Source: Haemonchus contortus (lineage: Eukaryota > Nematoda > Chromadorea > Rhabditida > Trichostrongylidae). Taken from it: a stretch of DNA of 64,000 nt. The stretch covers positions 11,558,940 through 11,622,939 of the forward strand of contig LS997563.1 of the NCBI GenBank assembly GCA_000469685.2. The letters are read 5' to 3'. This document shows positions 43,801 to 53,990 of this stretch, piece after piece (the first letter of the stretch is position 1; every line of letters begins with the position of its first letter). The notes under the pieces were generated by a model. That model did not search any database and had not been told where the DNA came from. It worked only from the letters and a program-made list of their open reading frames with translations. Made by a program: the position numbers and the translations under genes.

Positions 43801-46218
43801 TAATGATAATTCCGTTTATAGCTTGCATCCATTAGATGAATCGCAGAGTCATACATTCGGCGAGGGGAATGATACGGCTGTAAATGATGCCCTATGTTCG
43901 TCATAAATGTATGAGAGGAAAAAGGGAAGGTCCCTCACCATCTTTGATGTAATCAATCAGTGCATATTCAGCCGTTTTTCTCTAACAAAATCACGAAGTC
44001 CCTAACGACCAAAACACAGAGTGGGTGGAATCAATTAATCGATACCTATCTGTTTTTTTCTCGGCCCATTCTTTTCGAATACAAATTTCAAGCTCGATCA
44101 GTACAAGCCTGTCCCTTGCCATGGGGTCCCTATTTATCTATTTATTGATGGCGCATGCGGTGGTGAAGGATATTTAGTCTTACTGGTTGCGTCACGGTTT
44201 TTAAGTTTGTTGGGCGGTCTTTTATGGTTGTGGTACGGTATTTGTATGGTTGGAAGAATCAGATGTGCGATACCGACTATTATCCCGATTAAAAATTTGT
44301 TGCATTTTAGGAGAAGTGTCCAACATTCCTCCGACAATGCTGGCCGATCAATTCGGCATGGCAGGACTCGTCACCTACCTGCGAACCGTTGATAACCCTT
44401 CAATAGTGTCACTAGCTCTCGGTTACGATCTCACCACCCTTGGACTGAACCTGAACTTGTCTGAGTACGTTTTACATGAATTAAGTTCTCGTTTCCGCCT
44501 AATGTAAGACTAACTTGGTCACTTTCTTAGGCATCATGTTCAAAAATTTTCGCCTTGCATTTTTTTTCTTGTGTGAAGCCTAGGAACCAATGTTGAGAAT
44601 TACAGACGACATCTTTACACCTCATTCGGTGGTCCCTGGGCTGACAATCCGATTCGGCCGCACGAACTGGATGTGAAAGTATGTTGACCGTATCTTACAA
44701 CCTTTTTGTTTTTTATTTTTCTCTATATGTTTAGTTTATCTGCAACTTTAATTTTGTTGGAAACTTCATAACACCCAGAAGGACAAGCCAAGTTCTTCAA
44801 TTGAGCTAGTCTGTTGCATTGGAAGCGTGAGGTTATGAGTGGGTCTTGGAGTAGCACTGAATTGTTCCAAGGTAACGTCGATACCAATTTAATCGGGTTA
44901 AAATGATGCCTTTCCGTTTCCCCGACCAGTCACGATTCTTGTTTTCGTAGCCTTGTTCACTAATGGAATTGCCTTCCCATAAAGTTTTTGATCGTCTTAT
45001 ATTTTAGGTACCCGATGACTACTTGACAAATGCTCAAATTCGGGAAAAGCTGCCTCCGGTGAAGTTGAACAAGTTGTCAGAGGATGTACTGTTCTACCTG
45101 TTTTACAATTGTCCGGGCGAAGTCTATCAATTAGCGGCTGCTTGCGAATTGTGAGTTTATTCGAAACAATACGGAATGTGTTTCATAATTGGCGTTTCTC
45201 TTCTGTGATTGCGTATTAGTACAGCCCCCTCTTATTGCATGTTCAGTTTTTGGCCAGTCTATCCGCTGATAACTAGCCTAAAGTTTTCCTTCAACTGAGA
45301 CGATGGGACACATTGTTAGAGTCCTTCTAATGTGTCCAAACGTATGGTGCCATGAGAAAATTTCGAATAAGCATGGAATGATGTGCGGGTAACTGCTGGT
45401 TGCTTATGTGCATTGGTTTTAGAATATCACGTTGTCCCACGCCATTTACATATCATTTGTATGAGGAATCGTTGCCCCGTCAATTAGACATTGTATTGTT
45501 TTATTCATTAGACGTCACGATGATTTCAATGTCGGGGAATGCTCCATGTCTTTAAGTATTGGTTCTGACACGTGGAATGGTTCAAACACCAGTGCCTGCG
45601 GTTCGTGTTAGTTTCAGCGAACAATCAGTCACCTATGCCGTTTCAGGTACCAAAGGGATTGGCGATTCCATAAAGGAGACGGTAATTGGTTGACACGATC
45701 CCAATACGGTGGTGTTAAAGAGCAAACGGGATCGTATGAGAAGGGCCAATACAACGTTTTCGATCCATTACAATGGCGAAAGGTGTGTAATTTCAGCTTT
45801 TGTTTATGATGAGCAGCAGTTTTGTCCGTTTATTTTCTGTCCAAAAGATTTTTTCTTGGTTCTCTTCAAAGGTTCTGTCCCTTTGAGCTTGTAGACGGAG
45901 ACGCTTGGCGTCAGAGTTGAAAGTTATTCCGTCCACCAGGAAGCCCGTGCTTTTCCTGAACAAGGTGCCAAGTATGAAAAAGAATTCACTGCTGGTAGAG
46001 GTGCAATCTACTAAGCTTCTCCGCATCTCTGCAATCGACGGTTCATTGTCAAGCTTGTGTTGTGTATCCTCAAAATTTCATTGTTACAGATTCCCAAGGA
46101 GCTGAAATTGGAGTACAAAGAACTGGAAGAACGGCCGAAGCTGCCGGCGATGTTCGGTGGCGGTAGCGGAGCGACAGCACCGTCAATGGGCGCGTCGGCG
46201 CCTCGTCCGGCGTCGTAG
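37875..46218 (+). CDS. ntl-2: CCR4-NOT complex subunit 2 (NOT2/CNOT2)
   Basis: Nine exons join to 380 residues: 37875-38007, 38978-39091, 42276-42400, 42704-42812, 44311-44464, 44579-44678, 45008-45150, 45647-45782 and 46090-46218 (TAG). NOT2 links CNOT1 and CNOT3 in the deadenylase complex that shortens mRNA poly(A) tails. The N-terminal part holds TEFPSLGAR and FQIQNEDFPALPGA, both conserved in CNOT2. The NOT2/3/5 box occupies about residue 160 to 365, with MLADQFGMAGLVTYLR, LGYDLTTLGLNLN, PWADNPIRPHELDV, LFYLFYNCPGEVYQLAAACE, YQRDWRFHK and YNVFDPLQWRK. A TTTCAG acceptor at 37841 followed by an in-frame TGA supports trans-splicing there and this ATG. The exon 6 acceptor is odd: only an AAG (44576-44578) keeps the frame, while the nearby CTAG does not. 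Intron 2 is 3.2 kb. Confidence 0.93.
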
Positions 46219-46365
46219 TGTATCGGAGAGCGGAGCGGTCGCCTGCACGTCCTCGTGGAGTGCGTCGCGCGTGCTCGATCAGTCAGGTTCTGTGTGTTTC
46301 CACAACGTTCACCTCCAATCACCTCCTTACCATCGCATTGTATTTATAGCCGCTCCTCCACCTCC

Positions 46366-46371
46366 AATAAA
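46366..46371 (+). terminator. Poly(A) signal AATAAA for ntl-2
   Basis: AATAAA 148 bp after the ntl-2 stop. Another AATAAA lies at 46831-46836, giving a possible longer 3' end. The interval 46372-47170 separates two convergent genes and shows no further gene. Confidence 0.6.
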
Positions 46372-47169
46372 TGTGTGTCTTGTGGTGTTGTCAAAGCAGT
46401 TTGATTGCCCTGGCAACGTCACCAAGCTTTCCCCATCCCACCACGTGTTTATAAACCCTTCCCCCCTCCACCCCCTCAAGCTGTTATGGTGTCTAGGTGT
46501 CGTGACACCGAAATCGCTTTCTTCTCAGCCAGAGTCCGTCGTGCATTGTCTCTGATCTTCTGTGTCGGGTACAAACGGCCGCGGCGGCCTTCCTTTCATC
46601 CCGTTTTTCATCTCACCAAATTCTCTTTCGTCATTGTTACGCGTTACAAGTATTAAAAACGATAGTCGTCGGTTTGATCTACTTTGCCCAAAATCATCAT
46701 TCACATCCATAATTCCTGTCTGATCACTGCACGCCCACTTCTGTACCATCTAGTCTCCATGCGTGCACGTATCATCCACCCGGTCGGGCGCCGCCCTTGT
46801 CCGTATAAATCGTACTTTCGTTACAATTGTAATAAAGCATTCTACTTCACTTTGTATTTCACATGTATCGTTTTGATTTCCTATTATTCAGTTTTTCAAA
46901 GGTCAAGTAATAAGCCCAGACCTTAGCACTTGAGTTAGTAAACAAGCATCTTTCGCTGTTGAAAATCGAATAACACCCATGATACGCAACAACTGTGTAT
47001 GCAGTTGCATGGCGGCTGATATGTGTACACCCACTCCGAATACGTCGATGGAAAACCTCCACTTTGTATACGCATGACTATGACTGCCTTCGATGAAGTC
47101 TGTGGACGAACGACCACCCATGCGTTATAATCGAATCCAATCCATTTGTAACACGCAGTGCATCGACAT

Positions 47170-47175
47170 TTTATT
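47170..47175 (-). terminator. Poly(A) signal for rpb-12
   Basis: Reads AATAAA on the minus strand, about 70 nt after the rpb-12 stop codon. Confidence 0.65.
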
Positions 47176-47243
47176 TCTACAAAAACTGGCAAACTACAAT
47201 GGCAAAGAACTTTCATAGAATATGCAATGTCCGTCCATTCCGT

Positions 47244-50200
47244 TTATCGAGCATCGTACACCATCACTAAAAAACAGCAGTTGATAACAGCGGCAGGGCT
47301 TGAACAGTGACCTGAGATTCAACGAGAAAGGCTGTTAGCTGAATTCGTAAAGTAGTAACGGGAAGGCCTCTAATTCGGGAAACATCGATAAGCATCAGCC
47401 GAATGTGTTGTTTTTCCAACAACCCGTCCATCACCTACCAGGACCTACAGCAAACTTATAAAAATGCAAATCCTGGACCGCTTTCTTCTTGAAGTGGAAA
47501 ATGTAAAAGAACGTATAGTTAGCTGAGGAAAAGAATTTTGAAGTTCAAGGGAAATGAGAGTGATGACTTTTTGTAGTAGTAAGGCAATCTACTAGCTACA
47601 TATGGTAAGTAGAATGACTCGTTTAACACATTGCGTACCGAGTGCATCACATGGTGATGCACGCATATACTTGCCCGCGTGGCCACGTGCATCACATGGT
47701 GATGCATGAAATTCACTCTCAGATTTCTACTTTCTTTATGAAGCAACACTAGTCAAAATTCTCAAACACATGTTTTCGAACATGCTGAACAACATATCTG
47801 CTTGGGACTCCAACAGCTGAAAAAATGTGGAGCGTCTATACATTATAATTTTAATCACGAATCTAACGTCACTAACAAGTTTTATTGTAGCCTTTCTTTC
47901 GTACTCTTGTGAACTCATCACCAAACGCTTTGTTCATCAAATCGATAGCAGGCTGCACCTTGTAGAGTCGATTGCTCTTGTCCGATGTATCGTTGTCGAC
48001 GAAATGGAGAGAGTTCAAAATCTCAATGAAACGGTTCCTTGTCATCAGTCTGGCTGCGAAACTGCATATAATTCTTGTAGACCAGTATTCTTTGGGACTA
48101 GACCTCTTCTCGGTGTTCATATGAAAACAAATGACTAAGAAGTTGTAGAACTCCTGCTCTTCGAGCACAGACCAAGTCGAATACTTGGTGGATCCATAAC
48201 GGTTCGATTCTTCATTCACCAGTTTCACTAATTCGTCTGTCATGAATAACTTGTGGAAACACAAAATCGATGTGTATAAAGAAGTGCACCTTTCGCCTGA
48301 TCGGAACACTATGAAGTCAAGAAACTTCGGCCGGTTGGAATTGTTATCGCAAGATTTAGCACTGAGTAGATGTTATTAGATTTAAATTTAGCACACACAG
48401 TTGACCAACAAAATATCTCTTAAATCAGAGAGTGTTAGACAGATATGTTGTTCTCCATATGCGAAAACATCATAGTAAAAAATCGGATTAAAATAGTAGA
48501 GAGTTCACAATGTTAGAAAAAAACCGTCTCGTGTGGCCAAGTGCATCACATGGTGATGCACGCCGCGAGCCGAAAAAAAAATCGCTTGGCCACGCGCGTA
48601 GGAAAATCGCAGAGGGCGCCGGTACGCAACGTGTTAATTAGGTTTCCCATTTGGGTAACTCACATTTCCTGCTCCTTTTCTTGTACAGAATTCTATAACC
48701 ACACTCTCGACATCGAATAGCGTCCTTAGGTCGGATTTCGTTCTCATAATGACATTCTGAAAAAAAACGGCCATATTGAATTCTTTCATATATGAACATG
48801 AGTAACTTCAGCACTCTCATTAACATCCCTAATGACATTCTTAACCATCAGGCATAAATTGCTGCCGAGTTACTAGGATGACTATTAACATAGCTGATAA
48901 AGACAGCAAAAGTAAAATTTTCAACTCAAGATAACTTCTGAGGATTTAATCATACGTTAGCGAAATCAAGGCCCTGATGTAGATCACTCCAAAATTATAA
49001 ATATGTCATTGATTTATATTTCACTTATTTTATTTGTGATTTAAAGAAGAAGTTATTGAAGAGTGTAGCAACTGCTACCATACAGTACATGCTACAAGGC
49101 GGCAAGCTCTACACTGACACTCTGTCGCCGAGGTGGCCCAACGCGCGCACCGACATGCGAAGATCAAAAGTGCGTGTGATCTAACCTTTGATCTGTGGCC
49201 CGGCCGGGGGTATAAATAGCCGGAGGGCTCCTCAGTCGGCTCATTCTTGGACCTGGTGGTCTGCAATCCGGCATTACCGTATCCAATATCCAATATTCAA
49301 TATCCAATATCCAATATCCAATACTCAATATCCAGTCGACCTTTCCACAATCGGACGTCACAATACCGCCGGAGAAGAAGTAATTCTTATTAGTGTTTTG
49401 TTGTACTAATAAAGTTTCACACCAAGCCGTGCACTCAAGCAGTTCAGAGGTATCCGCGTGGCGAATCTAATAGATTTTGGGCGAGCAACCTCACCACATT
49501 ATTCACCACAATCTGGTGCATCGGCAATCTTCGGAGCCAGGTTAGTCAACTTCATTCTTTACCGGAAAGCTGAGCGGTTGCTTTGGAATCTAAATCACAA
49601 CCGCATTTTTTTCTCTTTGATACTGCATTTCTCTTCCAATATCTGAGTTCTGTTCTCAATACGGCTTCAATATCCAATACCTCAATATCTCTTGAGACAG
49701 AACAATATTCAATATTCTAATATCTTGGAAAACAATAAGGGAACTCAATTCTCTTAGTCACAGGTGCCATTAGGGACATTCAATATTACTAAACAAGAAT
49801 GTCTACCCTACTCAGCACCAAGAAACGTCTCTTGACGTCCAGTATCAATAAACTCGAGCTCATTCTCGATAGCCTCAAGCAAGAAGGACTTGAGGACACT
49901 TCTCTCGATCCCAATTTAACTCGAGATGTTCATCTCGAAAAGATACGCAAACTGGGAGAGGGTATCAAAGCCATTGAACTAGCAATGGCAAAGGTGGAAA
50001 CTTCCCTTGACGGGTTAGCTTCAACATTTGATAGCATCAGCGTTTCCGGTAACGAACCGAATGGTTTTGAAGAGTATGTCGGCAAAAGCGAGATCAGTCT
50101 CAGCGTTGCATTTGACTACTCTATTCTTTTACAAACACGGCTTGGCACTATTAAATCTCTGCTTGCTCAACCAATATCTCCTGCAGGAGAATCCAGTTCA

Positions 50201-53200
50201 TTCCCATCAACACGTCACGCAAGAGTGAAGCCACTGGAGCTTCCGCCCATTCCAATACCCACCTTTGGAGGGAGTATTTGGGAATGGGACAGTTTTTGGG
50301 AGATTTTCAATACCAATGTCCACTCCCAAGATATTGCAGATATGATCAAGTTCAATTATCTGCTAAATGCCCTCAAAGGGGAAGCCAAAGAATCCATAAA
50401 GGTACTCCAGGTCACAGGAGACAACTACAACAAAGCAATACAGTTCCTTCACAATAAGTACAATAACAGAGAAGTTCTGATTAATGCCTTAGTGGAAAGA
50501 ATGGATCACTGCTCGCTGAGGGGACAGTCTATCAAAGATCAGCGTCACCTTCTAGAACAACTCCAGGGCATTGTGACCCAATTGGAGGAGAAGGGCGAGG
50601 AGGTCAACAACTCCTGGCTCATCAAGAAAGTCTTGAGCAAATTCCCTGAATCACTAGCGTAAGGTGATTGCAACGAAACAGAGAGTTGTACCGTCGACTC
50701 CTTTCACGATGAGCCTGCTCTTCCAACACCTGGACGAAGTGATAAGTACGGAGGAATTGATCCTGACGTACACAGAAACAAGACCCAAAGAAACGATTAA
50801 GACCAATAAAGTCCTTGCCAATAAAGAAGATTTTAAACGTACCTGCATGTACTGCAGGGCTACACATCCATCACATGCTTGCACGCAATACTCCACTCCT
50901 CAAGAAAGATCAACTTATCTGAGGAAGCACAACCTGTGCTTGATATGTGCGTCCCCAAATCACAATACTGCCCAATGCAGAGAACGAATGTGCTTCAGTT
51001 GTAGAGGGGCACATCATACCTCCTGCTGCTTCAAAGTCAGCACCAATATCTACGGAAAGCCAAAAACCGGCAATGCCCAAGAAGCTCCGAATCCTACTCG
51101 GACATTAACAACAATACCGAAAAAGGGCAATCATGGCGAAAATGCCTACAGAAAAGCGCAGATGGCTCACTCTCAAGTAAACGCTACGACAGAAACCAGC
51201 GAACTCGGTTCCTCAGACGATGCAAGGGTGGAATCAGCAATCCTTCAACACCAAGCTACCACCAACAAGTCGACGCGAACGCATCCGTGTCTACCAGTAG
51301 GAGAACTCACCATTGTCGATACCGATACAAAGGCCCTAGTAAAGGTGCATGTTTTGCTCGACACTGGAGCTGAACTATCGTTCATTGATAGCTGCTTGGC
51401 CAACCGACTGCACTTACCAGTACAGGACACCAAAGAGGTTCAACTGGCAACGTTCGGTTCTCAGGAAATAAAGAGAATCAGATGCAACCGAGTACATATA
51501 GACGTTTGGGATGCAGAAGGCAACCCTCACAACCTAGAGCTGCTCACACACAATGTTCTTACACGTTCTCTTGAGAGGCCAGAGCTTCCTCTAGACGACA
51601 GGGAATTCATTCGTTCCCTGAACTTGCCGGTAACATGGAAAAATGATAAAAAGAACATAACTCCATCTATTCTGCTTGGGTGCGATCAACTATGGAGTTT
51701 CGTACGAACCGACGAGCCATCAATTCCCTTACCCTCGGGAATGCACATTTTACCCACCAAAATGGGATATTTGGTTTCAGGAAGACCTAACCTAGAGAAC
51801 GAAAACGTTTTCCAGGTCTCCCAACAGCTTCAAGATGAAGCAAGTGAATGGGAAAAACTCAGGTCCATGGACCTTATCCAACAATACACAATATCATCTA
51901 CAGGAAACAAAATTCCCCAAGAAGAGGATAAGGAAAAGATGAAAAAGGGCATTGATAAGGACAAGATCACGTTGACACCTGATAGATACATTCAGAAGGA
52001 CGATCGTATCGCCTCAGGAATCGGAGATGATCTGGCTCAACTATTAGAGATTGTTCCAGACCAAAACAATAGTTGCCCTCAAGGAAAGAACACCATGGAG
52101 GTTCAAGCAAAAGAAAATGACGAAATGACCAAAATAGCTGTTACGAGCGCAATCGCCTCCATTTATGATCCACTTGGTATGATTCTCCCACTTCTTTACC
52201 GATCGAAAACGTTTCTTCAAGGATTATGGAAAAATCAGTATGGCTGGGATCAAAGGCTACCTACAAGTAAGGGAGCCGAATGGCTAAAGATAGTGGATGA
52301 AGTGCAATTCTTTGGAAAGAAGATCTCACGGTACAAGGGAATCAAGAACGAGACGGTTATTCTCACCACTTTCGCAGATGCTAGTACGTCTTCCATGGCA
52401 GCGTATATGTATATCGTAGCGTAGCGTAGCGTATGTGTATATCTATCTCAGAACAATAGGTCATTTCTATTTACGGCCAAATCAAAACTATCACCTCTCC
52501 AAGGACAATACACTATTCCAAAATTTGAGCTGAACGCACCTACTCTGGCTATACGACTTTCCAATCAAGTGGTCAATGAGCTCAAAGACTCACTCATTAT
52601 ACTGGGGGTGTACCTATTCACCGATTCTGCCCCCGGGAGTGTAGCAACTGCTACCATACAGTACATGCTACAAGGCGGCAAGCTCTACACTGACACTCTG
52701 TCGCCGAGGTGGCCCAACGCGCGCACCGACATGCGAAGATCAAAAGTGCGTGTGATCTAACCTTTGATCTGTGGCCCGGCCGGGGGGTATAAATAGCCGG
52801 AGGGCTCCTCAGTCGGCTCATTCTTGGACCTGGTGGTCTGCAATCCGGCATTACCGTATCCAATATCCAATATTCAATATTCAATATCCAATATCCAATA
52901 TTCAATATCCAATATCCAACATCCAATATCCAATATCCAATATCCAATACTCAATATCCAGTCGACCTTTCCACAATCGGACGTCACAATACCGCCGGAG
53001 AAGAAGTAATTCTTATTAGTGTTTTGTTGTACTAATAAAGTTTCACACCAAGCCGTGCACTCAAGCAGTTCAGAGGTATCCGCGTGGCGAATCTAATAGA
53101 TTTTGGGCGAGCAACCTCACCACATTATTCACCACAAAGAGCCTGTTCAACTATACGGCCATTCAAGGTACTTTCCCCAATACCCTTTACGTATAATACA

Positions 53201-53580
53201 TAAAAAAACGACAAAACAAAAACAGCCAACTTCCAAGTATCACAGATGCCCACTTTGACAGAAGGGACACTGTGGCAACTTATGAAATGAATGAGGAAAC
53301 CAAAATAGAGCTCATTCAGTTCTTACTACGACTACAACCCAATTTGTTGATAGCTCTATTTGGATTAAGGAGCGCCGAAGACATATTTGAAGATTCACAA
53401 ATCGAATTTACACGAAGACAGATGACGTGGTGGAAACGAGTTCATACTTTCTGATGTTATTACACAAAATATAAGTTTACAAGATAAAACAGCTGAGATA
53501 CCTCCACAAATGTAAATCATGCTGGTTGATTTTGGACCGGCAGCTGCTCCACCGGGCATCGGAGTCATACCACCCTCCAT
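47244..53580 (-). CDS. rpb-12: RNA polymerase I/II/III shared subunit RPABC4 (Rpb12)
   Basis: Three exons encode 64 residues: 53580-53502, 48756-48664 and 47266-47244 (TAA). The last exon has only 23 coding bases. Residues 21-26 read MIYICG and continue across the splice to ECHYENEI; the zinc ribbon is C25-x2-C28 and C42-x2-C45 ([14 protein letters not shown]), and the protein ends LMVYDAR, matching the whole conserved core of Rpb12, a small zinc protein required in all three nuclear RNA polymerases. Human RPABC4 is 58 residues, so length fits; the first 20 residues (Gly/Pro/Met-rich) are extra. Acceptor TTCTTCCAG lies 3 nt before the ATG, fitting trans-splicing. Introns of 4745 and 1397 bp hold a BEL retrotransposon and a piggyBac remnant. 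Coding sequence is intact, so both insertions appear tolerated. Confidence 0.95.
47623..48637 (-). mobile_element. Internally deleted piggyBac element
   Basis: TTAA at 47623-47626 and 48634-48637, the target site of piggyBac elements, bounds a 1007-bp element. Its ends are inverted repeats CACATTGCGTACCG (left) and CACGTTGCGTACCG (right, other strand), 13 of 14 identical. Subterminal hairpins with arms GTGCATCAC and GTGATGCAC occur twice near the left end (47640 and 47687) and once near the right end (48540). It lies in intron 2 of rpb-12, with the transposase on the same strand. Confidence 0.92.
47872..48309 (-). pseudogene. piggyBac transposase fragment (DDE_Tnp_1_7 N-terminal part)
   Basis: A 145-residue open stretch with [20 protein letters not shown] and [20 protein letters not shown], typical of the region before the first catalytic aspartate of piggyBac transposases. 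The catalytic core and the C-terminal cysteine-rich domain are absent; the frame ends soon after [14 protein letters not shown] full enzyme is about 550-600 residues, so roughly a quarter remains and this copy cannot transpose by itself. Confidence 0.85.
49064..49510 (+). repeat. 5' LTR of BEL element
   Basis: 447 bp, starting TGTAGCAACTGC and ending TTCACCACA. It contains a TATA box (TATAAAT, 49211) and a poly(A) signal (AATAAA, 49408). Between them is a CCAATATCCAATATTCAATA-type minisatellite (about 49278-49336), shorter than in the 3' LTR. Confidence 0.95.
49514..49525 (+). promoter_or_regulatory. Primer binding site, tRNA-Gly-like
   Basis: TGGTGCATCGGC begins 3 bases after the 5' LTR. 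It complements the 3' end (…GCCGATGCACCA) of a glycine tRNA as I remember its acceptor stem. Twelve bases match and pairing then stops. Confidence 0.6.
49799..50662 (+). CDS. BEL/Pao Gag-like protein (DUF1759)
   Basis: 287 residues. The first 130 are charged and partly coiled-coil-like. From about residue 145 the [19 protein letters not shown] motif opens the DUF1759 region characteristic of Pao retrotransposon Gag, continuing with [16 protein letters not shown] and ending near [12 protein letters not shown]. In the family this normally runs on into protease in a single ORF. Here a stop (50660-50662) sits at a one-base frame change, and the continuation is in the next frame from 50664. The 288-bp leader from the LTR to this ATG holds further CAATAT-type repeats (about 49670-49730). 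Confidence 0.9.
   Translation: MSTLLSTKKRLLTSSINKLELILDSLKQEGLEDTSLDPNLTRDVHLEKIRKLGEGIKAIELAMAKVETSLDGLASTFDSISVSGNEPNGFEEYVGKSEISLSVAFDYSILLQTRLGTIKSLLAQPISPAGESSSFPSTRHARVKPLELPPIPIPTFGGSIWEWDSFWEIFNTNVHSQDIADMIKFNYLLNALKGEAKESIKVLQVTGDNYNKAIQFLHNKYNNREVLINALVERMDHCSLRGQSIKDQRHLLEQLQGIVTQLEEKGEEVNNSWLIKKVLSKFPESLA
50664..52424 (+). pseudogene. BEL/Pao Pol: zinc knuckles, protease, A17 region; RT deleted
   Basis: A 586-residue frame. Zinc-binding motifs lie at about residues 60-125, including C-x2-C-x4-H-x4-C in [14 protein letters not shown]. An aspartic protease active site DTGA ([11 protein letters not shown], about residue 233) sits in a DUF1758-type domain. After about residue 400 the sequence turns hydrophilic and moves straight to [16 protein letters not shown] and FADAS, part of the peptidase A17 region that in intact elements lies after reverse transcriptase. 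No YxDD motif exists, so the RT domain was lost by an in-frame deletion of at least several hundred bases. The frame stops at 52422 in a GTAGC tandem repeat, but the same frame reopens at once with A17 sequence ([17 protein letters not shown]) up to the 3' LTR. Confidence 0.9.
52640..53136 (+). repeat. 3' LTR of BEL element
   Basis: 497 bp, nearly identical to the 5' LTR apart from about 50 bp more of the CCAATAT-type minisatellite (about 52855-52962). TATA box at 52788, AATAAA at 53034. Confidence 0.95.
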
Positions 53581-53990
53581 TTTCTGGAAGAATATTAATT
53601 TTAATGCTATTCCAAGCCTTAAATGGCACGGACAACACCAGAAGCCGTAAAATGGAACGAAGGATTGCTTGTAGAAATAGACTAGGCAAACATCCACATA
53701 GGAGATAAAACCAGGACAGAAAACTCAAGGGGCAATTTTTTTCATGAAAATCGCCGCGCCGCAGCCGCAGGAGATTGCTGACCTGTCATAATTTATTGGC
53801 GATCGGTCATCTTATTTCGCGAGGCACCTGCAATTACATTACATTGCTGGATTTCTGTTGTACATTCAATTTCATCGTTTTTTTCTAAAGTATCTCAGGG
53901 AATTTGTAGCTTTCTCGGAGAGACTTAGCATAATGATCACGAAATTTTGATGGTTAGTTTGTCTCGCTAGAGATTTGTTCCAGGATCAAG
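53581..53990. promoter_or_regulatory. Divergent promoter interval rpb-12 / rbx-2
   Basis: 410 bp between the two start codons. Each side has a strong acceptor close to its ATG: TTCTTCCAG (minus strand, ends at 53584) for rpb-12 and TTTGTTCCAG (ends at 53983) for rbx-2. Both messages are probably trans-spliced. No TATA box is evident. Confidence 0.6.

Larger units (their letters stand above)
49059..53141 (+). mobile_element. BEL/Pao LTR retrotransposon, internally deleted, with 5-bp target duplication
   Basis: The element spans 49064-53136 between two LTRs and is flanked by AAGAG on both sides (49059-49063 and 53137-53141), a 5-bp target duplication. It lies in intron 1 of rpb-12 in the opposite orientation to that gene. 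Gag and the start of pol are present. Reverse transcriptase, the remainder of RNase H and integrase are missing, and no polypurine tract precedes the 3' LTR (deletion junction near 52625-52639). It is therefore a non-autonomous or dead copy. Confidence 0.95.

Noticed and set aside
49278..49336. CRISPR-like regularly spaced CAATAT repeats
   Set aside because: Simple minisatellite inside a retrotransposon LTR, with no spacers of constant length, in a eukaryotic genome.
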